NCBI RefSeq assembly: GCF_949987535.1
Contig: NC_080067.1
Coordinates: 7,688,001-7,752,000, forward strand
Direction of reading: 5' to 3'
Origin: Balaenoptera acutorostrata
Lineage: Eukaryota; Chordata; Mammalia; Artiodactyla; Balaenopteridae
Length of the DNA stretch: 64,000 nt
The notes below the pieces were generated by a model. It was not told the DNA's origin, ran no database searches, and saw only the letters and a list, made by a program, of their open reading frames with translations. The position numbers and the translations under genes were made by a program. This document shows positions 10,863 through 22,713 of this stretch, one piece after another (the stretch's first letter is position 1; the number at the start of each line of letters is the position of its first letter).

Positions 10863-12219
10863 GTGATAAAGTGTTGCTGGTTAGAGGTCACACTTGGAGT
10901 GACAAAGTGTTAAGCTTTCTGGCAATTCTGTGCCTTTGCTTTATGTGTACTAGCTCTCCACCATTCACCCTCCCTGTTGGTATAACTCTTTTACTATTTA
11001 CACGCCTGCTCTCTGCTCAGGCGTGCATGCATTCCTTCTCTTTGGGTAGCATTCACTTTATTTTTAAAAATAAAATTTTAATTTTAGAACCGTATTAGGT
11101 TTACAGAAAAAATGTGAAGATAGTTCCCCGCACTGATTCCCTTATTATTAACTTCTTAATAATTAACTAAGGTCCATGACAATGAATGAACCAATACTGA
11201 TACAGTATCATTAACTAAAATCCACACTTTATTCAGATCTCTTTGTTTTTACCTAATGTCCTTTTTCTGCCCCAGGATCCCATCCAGGACACCACATTCC
11301 ATTTAGTGGTCATGTCTCCTTAGGCTCCTCTTGGCTATGATAATAGTTTCTCAGACATTACTTGTTTCTGATGACCTGGACAGTTTTGAGGAGTGCCAGT
11401 CAGGTATTTTGTAGAATATCCCTCAATTGAGAATTGTCTGATTTTTTCCCTCATGGTTAGACTGCAGTTATGTGTTCTGGGGGGAAGACCACAGAGGTAA
11501 AGTGTTATCCTCATCACATCACATCTAAAGAATATACTCTCAACATTATTTATCACTGTTGATGTTGGCCTTGATCACCTGGCTAAGGTAGTGTTTTCAA
11601 GTTTCTCTACAGTCAAGTTACTCTTTTTTACCCTTTTCCATACTGTTCTCTATGGCAGGCAGTCACCATGTGCAGCCCACAATTAAGTGGGAGGTTATGT
11701 TCTACCTCTCTGAGAGTGGAGTGTCTACACAAATTATTTGCAATTCTTCTTCATGGGAGATTTGTCTATCACCCCCCATTTATATGTCTATTTCATCATT
11801 TATTTATATCATAGATATTTATTCTATACTTTGGGTTATAACCCCATGCTATTTAATTTTGTTGCTCAAAACATTCCAGTGTGGTTTTTTTGTTTGTTTG
11901 TTTGTTTTTAGCACTTTTGAATTTTCTGGCACTATAAGATGCTCCAGGCTCATCTTGTATATTTTCTGCCCCAGTCATAGAATTAGCCATTTCTCTAAGG
12001 AGCCCTAACCAGCCCTTTTAGTAGAGAATGCTAGGGGGAACCAAGTTCTGGGCACTAAGTGTGTTAGTTTCTACAGGGGTATCTTTGCTTCTGTGTCCTC
12101 TTGGCTGATAGAGCAAGCAAATATACATGTGAATATTAATCCATGTATATACACATATCTGCAAATATTTCTATGTATAAATATTTGTATGTACATTAAG
12201 CTAAACATGAGTTTATATT

Positions 12220-12883
12220 GATGTCTCTGACTCCATTTTTTTTTTAACATCTTTATTGGAGTATAATTGCTTTACAATGGTGTGTTAGTTTCTGCTGTAT
12301 AACAAAGTGAATCAGCTATACGTATACATATATCCCCATATCTCCTCCCTCTTGCGTCTCCCTCCCTCCCACCCTCCCTATCCCACCCCTCTAGGTGGTC
12401 ACAAAGCACCGAGCTGATCTCCCTGTGCTATGTGGCTGCTTCCCACTAGCTATCTATTTTATGTTTGGTAGTGTATATATGTCCATGCCACTCTCTCACT
12501 TTGTCCCAGCTTACCCTTCCCCCTCCCCGTATCCTCAAGTCCATTCTCTAGTAGGTCTGTGTCTTTAGTCCCATCTTGCCCCTAGATTCTTCATGACCAT
12601 TTTTTTTTTTTTTAGATTCCATATATATGTGTTAGCATACGGTATTTGTTTTTCTCTTTCTGACTTACTTCACTCTGTATGACAGACTCTAGGTCCATCC
12701 ATCTCACTACAAATAACTCAATTTCGTTTCTTTTTATGGCTGAGTAATATTCCATTGTATATATGTGCCACATCTTCTTTATCCATTCATCTGTTGATGG
12801 ACACTTAAGTTGCTTCCATGTCCTGGCTGTTGTAAATAGAGCTGCAATGAACACTGTGGCACGTGGATGTCTCTGACTCCATT
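12220..12883 (-). mobile_element. 5'-truncated young L1 with perfect 18-base TSD
   Basis: Insertion at 12238-12865, flanked by 'gatgtctctgactccatt' at 12220-12237 and again at 12866-12883. The left end is the oligo(A) tail in antisense followed by the 3' UTR ('aacatctttattggagtata'). The right end holds the ORF2 C-terminus. An intact duplication of this length shows target-primed reverse transcription into the older L1. Confidence 0.95.
12612..12865 (-). pseudogene. L1 ORF2 C-terminal 80 residues
   Basis: Open minus-strand frame with the highly conserved '[20 protein letters not shown]' and terminal 'KYRMLTHIYGI' of L1 ORF2p, followed by its natural stop. Only the last 80 of about 1275 residues are present because the insertion is 5'-truncated. 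Functionless. Confidence 0.93.
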
Positions 12884-12959
12884 ACCGCATGGATCATTCT
12901 AGACCTCGTTCCTTGCTTATCTATAACCACCCACTCCAACAATGAAAATCCAGGCTCCA

Positions 12960-13692
12960 ACCTCCCTCCATCCACTGAGGGCCTGCTGGCGGATGGGGCC
13001 ATGTTGCTACGAGGCTGCCTGCATGCCCCAGAGGGGTGCGAGGCTAGTGCTGGTTTGTTGGTGGGCGAGTATGCCTCTGGCACTAATAGGCTAGATGGTA
13101 GATTCCAAAATGGCATGCGCCAGTGCTGGCATCATTGCGGTACAATGAACTCCCCGATATGGCTGCCACCAGTGTCTTCATCCCCGGGGGAGTCCCAGTT
13201 GCCTCCTGTCCCTCTGGCAGGATCTCCAAGGTCAGCAAGTGGGTCTGACCCAGGCTTCTTTCCAATTACTGCCTCTGCATTGGGACTCAGAACATGTGAG
13301 GTTTTGCATGTGCATGTGTATCTTATAGTACTCTGGCTCCCAAACTTAAGCCCTACTAGTTTTCAAAGCCAGACGTTTTGGGGGTTTGTGTTCCTGGTGC
13401 AGGACCCCTGGCCAAGGAGCCCAGTATGAGCCTGGGGCTGCTTGTTTCTTGGGGAGAACCTCTGCAATTGTGATATTTCTCCTGTTTGGGGGTCACCCAC
13501 TCACGGGTGTGGGTCCTGACTAAGCTGTGTCTCTGCTGCCACTACCCATCTCATTGTGGTTCCTTCTTTATATCTTCAGTTTTGGAAAATCTTTTCTGGT
13601 CGTTCTCATAGATAGTTGCTCTGTAAGTTGTAATTTTGGTGTGCCTGCAGAGGAGGTGAGTTCGGAGTCTTCCCACTCTGCCATCTTGGTCA
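12960..13692 (-). mobile_element. Old L1 5' UTR fragment ending at the canonical L1 start
   Basis: The minus strand begins at about 13692 with 'gaccaagatggcagagtggg', an L1 5' start with a YY1-like core. Lower similarity to the 5' UTR at 3400-3587 continues leftward ('tctcattgtgg' shared). The remaining GC-rich sequence, including 'gatggtagattccaaaatgg', is the L1MA-type 5' UTR. No ORF1 follows, so only the promoter end survives. A 188-codon plus-strand frame across it is antisense and has no homology I recognise. Confidence 0.6.
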
Positions 13693-14384
13693 TACCCTCA
13701 ATCGCATTTTATTTTCAATCACATGTTTTAGTTGGATGTGGAAGTTTGCTTGACAATTTGATAATTATTGTCACTCAGCATGTTGGCAATATTCACTGTA
13801 TTTTAGTTTACATGGTTACTTTAGAAATAACTGCTTTCTGACTAATTATTGTTTATTTGTAGGCCATATGTCTTTTCTCTCTGCTTGCTTTCAAGACTTT
13901 CTCGTATTTTTTGTGTGACTCTATTTTGCTTATTTTGCTCAAAACTCGTCTACTCCTTATATCAGGATTCACTTTTGACAAGAGAACTAAAAAGAAAACC
14001 CAAGAGTTTCATATGCTTTATTCTCTCAAGTTAAAAAATAAAGAATAACCTGATTTAAATTTGGTGGAGATTTTTGCTGAACGAGACTGAAGTTTCAGAG
14101 ATTAGGAACAGAACTGAAATCTAGTTTTGGGCACGGGGACTGGACTAACACTTTTTTTCCGCCCATTACTAACACATGGACCTGATGGATAGAATACAAG
14201 AACAACAGCAAAACTAAATCATACCTTTAAAAAAAGAGATGGAAATCTGTGGGTACTTCACTTAAAACAAAGTTAGAGAAGACATGTAATTTGAAGTTAG
14301 AGAAACATGCTTGCAGCATGATATCCTGATAACCTGGGCCTGTGTGGGATACACGTCAGAACTGAAGCTCTTATGTCCAGCCAG
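13693..14384. other. AT-rich sequence, possibly an old repeat; nothing assigned
   Basis: Positions 13700-13960 have an even, low-complexity look of an ancient transposon but I cannot name it. No exon-like signal. Confidence 0.4.
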
Positions 14385-14992
14385 GGCTCTGTAAGGGCTG
14401 CTGTGGCAGATTGCATTCTCCAGAGATGGTCATAAGAATATTTCTTAGTCCACATGGTTTTGTAGAAACTTGTCCCTCCTTCATCAAAGGTGGAATCTAA
14501 TTCCCCTTCCCTTGAATCTCTTATGTCTCACTTTTAACCAATAGAATTGGTCAGTGGAAGTGATGTTCCATGATTTCCAGGTCTCGGTCAGAAAATGTGG
14601 TGCATCTTCCAGTTGCTGGTTGGAACACTCGTGCTGGGGGCCTGTGCTGCCATGAAAGCTGTCCAACTGCCCCAAGGCCACCGTGCCATGAAGAAGCCCA
14701 AATTATCGCATGTGGAGAGACCACTTGGAGAAGCCCTGGAACTACACTTAGAGCGATGCCTGGCCAGCACCCATCTGCTCCTGCTGGCCTCCACCCCACC
14801 TCCCCACCCCACTTCCAGCTGCAGTCACCTAGTACTGCAAATGCTTCAGAGATATTGAGCCAGAACTGCCCATAGAGCCAGTGTCAAATTTCTCACCCAC
14901 ATGAGATAAGAAAATGATCATTTATGTTATTTTAAGTCGCTTAAAATTTAGTGATTTGTTATGCAGCGTTAACGACTTGAACAGCTGTTCTT
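14385..14992 (+). mobile_element. MLT1-type ERVL-MaLR solo LTR
   Basis: Typical MaLR layout: 'gtggcagattgcattctcc' near the start, 'ccaatagaattggtcagtgg', the GC-rich middle 'caccgtgccatgaagaag', and the diagnostic end 'gttattttaagtcgcttaaa..gatttgttatgcagc'. Several overlapping frames here (14484-14875) are chance readings of the LTR. No internal sequence. Confidence 0.75.
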
Positions 14993-16799
14993 TAGTGAAA
15001 AGGGACTAAAGGGATCCTTTCCACAGACCCACTGATGTGGCAAGAAACCTCCTCCCTGTCTGGGGACTCTGGGCAAATAGTCTCTTGGGAAATTAAAGTC
15101 ATAAAAGATCTCTCACCTTCTGAGATTGTAAGGTATGAAGACAATTAAATACGGATTGTTGGGGATTTTTTCATTACATGGTAATTGCCTTTTAGGAAAT
15201 AAAGCTAACATGGAATCAAGTAGAGCCAAGAGTTAGAGGGAGAGAGAGAGTCCTGAATACAATATTTGAGCACCTATTTCCAGCTATGCTTGATTACAGT
15301 TACATGATTTCCCCATTTGTTAAAAGGCACAATAGTAGCATTTACCGTTTGTGGTAAGCCCCAAGCAAAAAACTATTATTATTATCCAAGATGATTCCTG
15401 GATCATCAACTCTGTCTTAGGAAACCCATTCACTTTTCTTTATTTGAAAGGAAATGGTAGTCATCTTTACTTCCTAACAGGAACAACTAGTAAATAAATC
15501 CTCATTAGTATTAACTGACTCCATCCTTCCTTTTCACTCCATGCTTTGGGTAATAAAGATTTTAGTAAATAATGTTAAGCTTGAAAAAATGCATTAATGT
15601 ATTAAATGATTTTTATACCCATAAGCATTACCTTATTATATGATGTCTGAAGGAGGAACTGGTGCAATATCTGAATATGATTAGTTTTATAATGGAATGG
15701 GGAAGCAGGGAGGGAGAAATGGTCTCATTTTTTCCTTTTTGGAAGAATGCATAATACTCTGTTAATTGACAAAGGAGAGAACTTAGCTTTCATGGGATTC
15801 GGGTTTGAGGAGTGAACAGTAAGTTCTAGCCAAGCTGGGAAACTTTGGGAGGTTCTAATCTGCAGAAAGTAGAAAGCCTCTATGTACCAAGAACATGGAA
15901 ATCATGGCCCCAGTTTGGGCTTTGACTCTGCCACAGTTCTGTTATAATTTAACCCCCTGGTCAATTCATATCGTCACGTTTGAGCATCTGAGGAGGATAT
16001 GTCAGGTATTGTTCAGAAAGCTCTGTGATACCCTGTGCATTGGGATTATACTCTTTAGAATGACAATGATAATTCTGATCCCAGAACTGAATGAAGTAGC
16101 TCAAAGTGTGTATGAGCTGGAAAAATATGTAGAAGACTCTAGAATTGCCATGATGACAAAAATAGAGTCTCATGTCTCAGTCCTCACAGAGCTTATAGTT
16201 TAGAAAGGGAGGTAGATTTAACCACTCACAGAAACAAAGCTGAAGTTACACTGTGATGAGTGGGAAAACTGGGGACATATAGAATACCAAGAAAGCCTCT
16301 AACTGGGGAATTTGAACCTCTGTATTTCATCAAAACTTAGAGGCAGTTTTTATATGATGCATGGTTATTCTATGTACCACTAAGAAAAAAATCAACCACA
16401 ATGGAATTCCTAAAAGGGAACCTCCACCTGAAGCTGGGATGCCCCCTGCAATAAAAGGGCAAGTGAGAAATAAATGATCTCACGGAAAGGGACAGCAAGG
16501 AAATTTACTTGTCTCAATGTCGGCACTGAGCTGAAGGAGGAAAAGAAAACTCTCCCGAGAATTTCAATGTCAAGTCAGTGCTTAAGTGTTCTCCATCTGA
16601 ATTCACATTAATAATAGGTCCCAAAACTCAAGGAGAGAATTTAAAGTGATTTCAGATTGGCAGTTCCCTGAGATGACTGGCAGAGGCAAACGCAATTCTT
16701 GTTGGAAGAATTGACTTGCATCTGGGCCAACAGTACTCACAAGACTCCACTTACTTGTAGGACACACTCTAATCTCAGAGAGGCTAAAGCATGAAGAAA
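14993..16799. other. Single-copy stretch, nothing assigned
   Basis: No repeat with clear identity and no exon-like reading frame. A 102-codon frame at 15895-16203 has no features beyond hydrophobic patches and lies in sequence of mixed composition. Confidence 0.5.
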
Positions 16800-17190
16800 C
16801 TGGGATGGAGGTTGGGTCTCAAAGATTCACAGGCTCTATCTTGGTGAGGAGGTGGGAGGACATTCCAGTCAGAGGCATGAGCACATGCAAAGGGACCCAA
16901 GGAGAGGGAGGCTCAGGGAGGTCAGGTGACAGGAGGGCCGAGTGTGCAGAGCACAGATGCAGGGAACATGGTGGTGGGTCAGGCTGGAGAGGTGGGCTCA
17001 GTTGAGACAGCGCAGGGCGTTGGAGCCACATGAAGGAGTTTTGTCCAGATCCAAAGAGAAATGGGGGAGACTAAAAGGTTTTTGGAGGGAGAGTTTGAGA
17101 GAATCACATTTGTGTTTAGAAACAATGATTTTGGCTGCAGTAAGGAAAATGGATCGAGGGTAGATGGAAGCTTAGTGGATGGTGCCTACC
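16800..17190 (+). repeat. Ancient mammalian interspersed repeat, family not assigned
   Basis: The pattern 'gcagagcacagatgcaggga', 'gttttgtccagatccaaag' and 'gattttggctgcagtaagg' resembles a widely dispersed old repeat ('..gatcactctggctgctg..' type). Diverged; the name is uncertain. Confidence 0.4.
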
Positions 17191-17201
17191 GTATAATGGT
17201 C

Positions 17202-17391
17202 CAGCGGTCCCCAACCTTTTTGGCACCAGGGGCCGTTTTCGTGGAAGACAATTTTCCAAGGACTGTAGGTTGGGGATGGTTTCGGGATGATTCAAGGGCA
17301 TTACATTTATTGTGCACTTTATTTCTATTATTATTACATCAGCTCCACCTCAGATCATCAGGTATTAGATCCCAGGGGTTGGGGACCCTTG
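17202..17391 (+). mobile_element. MER1-type hAT-Charlie non-autonomous transposon
   Basis: The left terminus 'cagcggtccccaacctttttgg' (17202-17223) pairs as an imperfect inverted repeat with the right terminus 'ggggttggggacccttg'. Internal 'gattcaagggcattacattta' and 'cagatcatcaggtattagat' are MER1 landmarks, with the middle deleted. I could not find a matching 8-base TSD. Confidence 0.85.
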
Positions 17392-18784
17392 GTATCCTAT
17401 GACTCTCCTCTTTGCAAGAAGGATAACCCGGAAAGACTGAGGCTCACTTTGGACTTAACGGACTGAAAGGGAAGAGTCCTCAGACATGGCGAGATCAGAG
17501 AGCGTCACCCATGCCAGGAGGTCTGTGGGTGATGGGGATCCTGGGGAAGGACCCTGGTGGACTCTGAAGGTGTGGCCTGGCTTTCTCATAATATATCTTA
17601 TAACACAGTATTTGCCTCTTTTTTGTTGTTGTTCTCAAGTGAACTGCCAAGAAACCGTAAGTGTTTTGAAAGAGATTTTCACAGAACAGATGATAATGTT
17701 TTCCTTAACTTCTCACCTATCTTATTTTTTAATGAAAATCTCCTGAAATTCAGTAACTTGGGACTGGTTCTACACTCAGAGAAAGGCAGGGTGTATCATC
17801 TCTGTGGCTGAATTTGCTATGTTTGGTCTTTCTGCAGATGCCTTAACTCTGGCTTTTTATTGAGTATTTTATCTTTGAACTCTGAAGACAGCGTTAGGAA
17901 AGTGACTTCCAACACTTATAAGAGATTTAAAATTTGCTCATTGTTTTACAATTTTGCTTTATAAATAAGCATAAAATTATATAAACAGGCATTAGTGGGA
18001 TCATATCACACATATTGGGATTTTATTTAGTGAAATTATATTTTTCCTGTTTCCTTTTTCACTTGCTATTCTCCATTCCTAGCCTTCCCAGTCCATGACT
18101 CTGTAACCCCCTCCCACCAGTAACCCATGAAATTTATTTTTATTTGTTTAATTAAAACTTATGTAGTGCTAATAGGAACTGGGCATGTTTTAAGCACTTG
18201 ACAAACTTTATGAGTCTGGTAAACCTTGTGGGTTTCTTCTCAGAATAATGTTTTTAAATGCATAAAATAAAATGCATGGGATTACAAAGTAAACAAATTA
18301 TACTGAAAAAAATTATCAAATCTTTAAAATATTGTGATATTAAATATCATATTATTTAATAGCACATTAAATAAAAAGATCTAGTGTCAGGTCAAATAAC
18401 TGGCATATTTCAAAGTAATGATAAGCATAAATAACATTTTGAGATACTTGGAACACCTCTGATGTGATAGGAAAATATTTGTAATTTTATTTGTAACACA
18501 GTCACAGGTATAGCAAATAATAATGCAGTTTTTTGCCTACATTCAGAATTGAAGGAAATGCTAAACTTCAGGTGGATGTTGTGAAAATCATTTTTTCTAT
18601 TCAAGTTTGTGCATCAACCCCCAGTAAAGATACTAGTGCCTTTTGGGGGAGGAATGCCATTTCTGCCAAATGAACAGAGTATCTTGTACTCTGTGTGTTC
18701 AGAGCTCATAAGAACGTAGTTTGGTATTCAGGGAAATAAAAGTTGACGTTTCCATGTTGGCGGAGGAACACATGGGAATTGCTT
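17392..18784. other. AT-rich single-copy stretch
   Basis: No gene or nameable repeat. Positions 17930-18380 are more than usually AT-rich, with many short ATTTA/TTAAA motifs. Confidence 0.45.
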
Positions 18785-19162
18785 ATACGTCGAAGCTAAA
18801 AAATGATACAAATGAACTTATTTACAAAACAGAAATAAAGTCACAGACATAGAAAACAAACTTATGGTTACCAAAGGGGAATGTGGGTAGGGGAGGGATA
18901 AAGGAGGAGTTTGGGATTAGCAGATAAACACTAATATGTATGAAATAGATAAACAACAAGGTCCAACTGTATAACACAGGGAACTATATTCAATATCTTA
19001 TAAAAAACTACAATGGAAAAGAATCTGAAAAAGAATATATATGTATATATATTTATATATATGTATAAAAAATATATATACATACATATAACTGAATCAC
19101 TTTGCTGTAACCTGAAACTCACATAACATAGTAAATCAACTATACTTCAATAAAAAAAAAAG
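18785..19162 (+). mobile_element. L1 3' end, sense, with (TA)n block
   Basis: 5'-truncated L1 3' UTR: 'gtcacagacatagaaaacaaa', 'tatggttaccaaaggggaa', a TA-rich block at 19036-19091, 'caactatacttcaataaa' and an A tail. It belongs to the same 3'-UTR type as 24038-24361 and 31392-31792. Confidence 0.88.
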
Positions 19163-19581
19163 AACCCCAGGTTTGTGGACAAACACCTGCACGTAGGCAT
19201 CTAAAAGGGCATCTGGATGCATGTAAAGGAGGCCTGTGGTCTTCTCTCCTTGTTCTCTTCTCAAATTACTTTCCCAACTCAGTAAGGGTCACCCAATTAT
19301 AAAATCCACTCACTCAATTATAGAAACCATTTACCCAACTGTAAAAACAATTCACCTGATTGTAAAACCCAGAAGCCTGGGAATCATCTTTAACTTTCTC
19401 CTTTCCCTCACCCTCATGCCCAGCCCATCACCAGGGACTGTCAACGTTCCCTCTAAAAGTTTCCCCTGATCCATTCATTTCTATCTCCATTGCCATTTCC
19501 CAATCCAATCTCCATCATCTCTGACTTAGCCTCTTGGATTCCACTTTTCTTTCTCTGAAACTTGTTCTCCATAATGATTTT
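19163..19581. other. Single-copy stretch, nothing assigned
   Basis: Contains an imperfect local repeat of 'atta(t/g)aaaaccattcacc' type phrases at 19296-19372. No gene. Confidence 0.45.
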
Positions 19582-20525
19582 ATAACACATTCACTTATGG
19601 TCAACTAGTCTATGACAAAGGAGGCAAGAATGTACAGTGGAGAAAAGACAGTCTCCTCAACAAATGATGCTGGGAAAACTGGACAGCTACATGTAAAAGA
19701 ATGAATTTAGAACATTCTCTAATACTATAAACAGAAATAAACTCGAAATGGATTAAACACCTAAGTGTAAGACCTGAAACCATACGACTTCTAGAAGAAA
19801 CAAAGGAGAACACTCTTTGACATATACTGAAGCAATACTTTTTTTTTTGTTTTCAAAGGCAAAAGAAACAAAAACAAGAATAAACAAATGGGACCTAATT
19901 AAACTTAAAAGCTTTTTCACAGCAAAGGAAACCATCAACAATATGAAAAGACAACCTACTGAATGGGAGAAAATATTTGCAAATGATATGACTGATAAGG
20001 GGCTAATATCCAAAATCTATAAACAGCTCATACAACTCAATATCAAAAAAACAAACAACCCAATTAAAAAATGGGCAGAAGAACTGAATAGACATTTTTC
20101 CAAAGAAGACATGCAGATGGCTAACAGGCATGTGAAAAGATGCGAATCATCAGAGAAATGCAAGAGAAAGACAAATACTCTATGATATCACTTATATGTG
20201 GAATCTAAAAAAAATGAAACAAACTAGTGAATACAACAAAAAAGAAACAGACTCACAGATATAGAGAACAAACTAGTGGTTACCAGTGGGGAGAGGGAAG
20301 GGGGAGGGGACAAGATAAGGGGAGGGAATTAACAGGTACAAACTACCATGTATGAAGTAAATAAGCTACAAGGATATATTGTACAACACAGAGAATACAG
20401 CCAATATTTTATAATAACTTTAAATGGACCATAAACTTTAAAAATTGTGAATCACTATGTTGTACACCTGAAATGTATATAATATTGTGAATCAACTATA
20501 TGTCAATAAAACAAACAAACAAACA
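19582..20525 (+). mobile_element. Sense L1 with internal deletion
   Basis: ORF2 sequence (19582-20155), then directly 3' UTR (20160-20525) ending in an 'aacaaacaaacaaac' tail. The join at 'cagagaaatgca|agagaaag' skips roughly the last kilobase of ORF2. A 122-residue open piece at 19817-20185 contains the ORF2 phrases '[20 protein letters not shown]' and '[20 protein letters not shown]'. Confidence 0.9.
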
Positions 20526-20539
20526 AAACTCACTTCAGG

Positions 20540-20909
20540 GTCGCCCCTCAAAAATTAGAATAAAATCCAAACCCTTTAACATTGTGTAAAGGCCTCGCAT
20601 GGTCTGACTCTTTCCTACCTTTCAGATCTAAGTGTTTCTTTCTCACTCTTGTTTGGCACTCCAGCTATACTGGCCTCCTCTCTGGTTCTCAAACACGCCA
20701 ATCCTTCTGCTGCCTCCAGACATTTGCACATGCTATTTCCTCTGCCTAAAATATGCTTTCCCTAGATCTTTGCATCACAGGATCCTTCTCACCCTTTGGG
20801 TCTTAGCTCAAGTAGTACCTTCTCACAGTGGCCTTACCAAACTGCTCTGATGTGGTGTCCATTTTTTCATTACTCTACTATGATTACTTTTAGATTTTAA
20901 CATGGACAC
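20540..20909 (+). mobile_element. L2 fragment, interrupted at its right end by L1
   Basis: 'gcatggtctgactctttcctacc', 'ccagacatttgcacatgctatttcc' and 'gggtcttagctcaagtagtacc' are landmarks of an L2 3' end in sense orientation. The copy is broken by the L1 at 20926. Confidence 0.7.
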
Positions 20910-22442
20910 TTAAATGTATTGTTCTTTTTTTTTGAATTTTATTTTATTTATTTTTTTATACAGCAGGTTCTTATTAGTTATCCATTTTATACATATTAGT
21001 GTATACATGTCAATCCCAATCTCTCAATTCATCACACCACCCCCACCACCCCCCACGCTGCTTCCCCCCCTTGGTGTCCATACAGTTGTTCTCTACATCC
21101 GTGTCTCAATTTCTGCCCTGCAAACCGGTTCATCTGTACCATTTTTCTAAGTTCCACATATATGTGTTAATATACAATATTTGTTTTTCTCTTTCTGACT
21201 TACTTCACTCTGTATGACAGTCTCTAGATTCATCCACGTCTCTACAAATGACTCAATTTCACTCCTTTTTATGGCTGAGTAATATTCCATTGTATATATG
21301 TACCACTTCTTCTTTATCCATTTGTCTGTTGATGGGCATTTAGGTTGCTTCCATGACCTGGCTATTGTAAATAGTGCTGCAATGAACATTGGGGTGCATG
21401 TGTCTTTTTGAATTATTGTTTTCTCTGGGTATATGCCCAGTACTGGGATTGCTGGGTCATATGGTAATTCTATTTTTAGTTTTTTAAGGAAGCTCCATAC
21501 TGTTCTCCATAGTGGCTGTATCAATTTACATTCCCACCAACAGTGCAAGAGGGTTCCCTTTCCTCCACCTCCTCTCCAGCATTTGTTGTTTGTAGATTTT
21601 CTGATGATGCCCATTCTAACTGGTGTGAGGTAATACCTCATTGTAGTTTGGATTTGCATTTCTCTAATAATTAGTGATGTTGAGCAGCTTTTCATGTGCT
21701 TCTTGGCCATCTGTATGTCTTCTTTGGAGACATGTCTATTTAGGTCTTCTGCCCATTTTTTGATTGTGTTGTTTGTTTTTCTAATATTGAGCTGCATGAG
21801 CTGTTTATATATTTTGGAGATTAATCCTTTGTCCGTTGATTGGTTTGCAAATATTTTCTCCCATTCTGAGGGATGATTTTTCATCTTGCTTGTAGTTTCT
21901 TTTGCTTTGCAAAAGCTTTTAAGTTTCAGTAGGTCTCATTTGTTTATTTTTAGTTTTATTTCCATTACTCTAAGAGGTGGATCAAAAAAGAACTTGCTGT
22001 GATTTATGTCAAAGAGTGTTCTTCCTATGTTTTCCTCTAAGAGCTTTATAGTGTCCGGTCTTAGGTTTAGGTCTCTAATCCATTTTGAGTTTATTTTTGT
22101 GTATGGTGTTAGGGAATGTTCTAATTTCATTCTTTTACATGTAGCTGTCTAGTTTTCCCAGCACCACTTATTGAAGAGACTGTCTTTCCTCCATTGTATA
22201 TCTTTGCCTCCTTTGTCATAGATTAATTGACCATAGGTGCGTGGGTTTATCTCTGGGCTTTCTATCCTGTTCCCTTGATCTATATTTCTGTTTTTGTGCC
22301 AGTACCATATTGTTTTGATCACTGTAGCTTTGTAGTGTAGTCTGAAGTCAGGGAATCTGATTCCTCCAGCTCCGTTTTTTTCCCTCAAGACTGCTTTGGC
22401 TATTTGGGGTCTTTTGTGTCTCCATATTAAATGTATTGTTCT
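20910..22442 (-). mobile_element. Young-looking 1.5-kb L1 with perfect 16-base TSD
   Basis: L1 at 20926-22426, flanked by 'ttaaatgtattgttct' at 20910-20925 and 22427-22442. The 3' UTR ('cagcaggttcttattagttat') is of a different, probably younger type than other copies here. It retains a 245-residue open ORF2 C-terminus, the longest intact L1 frame in the window. Confidence 0.95.
21147..22426 (-). pseudogene. L1 ORF2 C-terminal third with altered Cys motif
   Basis: The final ORF2p region, with its own stop at 21147. The last 245 residues are open and include '[17 protein letters not shown]' and '[18 protein letters not shown]'. Upstream, 21936-22130 and 22149-22426 are further ORF2 blocks in shifted frames. 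In the C-terminal Cys-rich motif of L1 (CX3CX7HX4C), the second Cys is Gly here: the copy reads '[18 protein letters not shown]'. With no EN or RT, the product could not mobilise. Confidence 0.92.
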
Positions 22443-22549
22443 AATGTCTGCAGTTAAATAGTATCTCTGTAGCCTTCCATTAAACAATACAAAAAATGTA
22501 GCATGCTTTTATGTCTTCTCCTTCCTCTCCTTTCTCCACCTCCCATCTT

Positions 22550-22696
22550 TTTTTTTAAACACATTTTTATTCGCAGATGTTTTTTTTGGCCATGCCCCAT
22601 GGCATGCGGGATCTTATTTCCCTGACCAGGGATTGAACCCATGCCCCCTGCAATGGAAGCGTGGAGTCTTAACCACTGGACCACCAGGGAAGTCCC
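22550..22696 (-). mobile_element. Short CHR-type SINE with 17-base TSD
   Basis: Antisense SINE, 'ggccatgccccatggcatgc' to 'ccaccagggaagtccc'. The flanks 22533-22549 ('tctccacctcccatctt') and 22697-22713 differ at one base. It is shorter than the other copies because it lacks the SINE middle (CHR-1-like form). Confidence 0.93.
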
Positions 22697-22713
22697 TCTC
22701 CATCTCCCATCTT

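Larger units (their letters stand above)
11085..12960 (+). mobile_element. Old L1ME-like 3' end, split by a younger L1
   Basis: A long diverged sense copy. Markers in order are 'aggtttacagaaaaa', 'taaaatccacactttattcag', 'caggatcccatccaggacacc', 'gttgatgttggccttgatcac', 'agatgctccaggctcatcttg' and 'taagctaaacatgagtt'. The sequence breaks at 12237 and resumes at 12884 with 'accgcatggatcattctag', exactly where the old repeat should continue. The inserted younger L1 is therefore a clean relative-age marker. Confidence 0.75.

Noticed and set aside
12863..13429. 188-codon open frame on the plus strand
   Set aside because: It lies antisense across an old L1 5' UTR and the tail of another repeat, with no recognisable domain. 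GC-rich composition explains the absence of stops. The primate antisense ORF0 is not homologous as far as I can see.
14484..14875. Five overlapping frames on both strands
   Set aside because: All lie within the GC-rich middle of an MLT1-type LTR and show no protein features.
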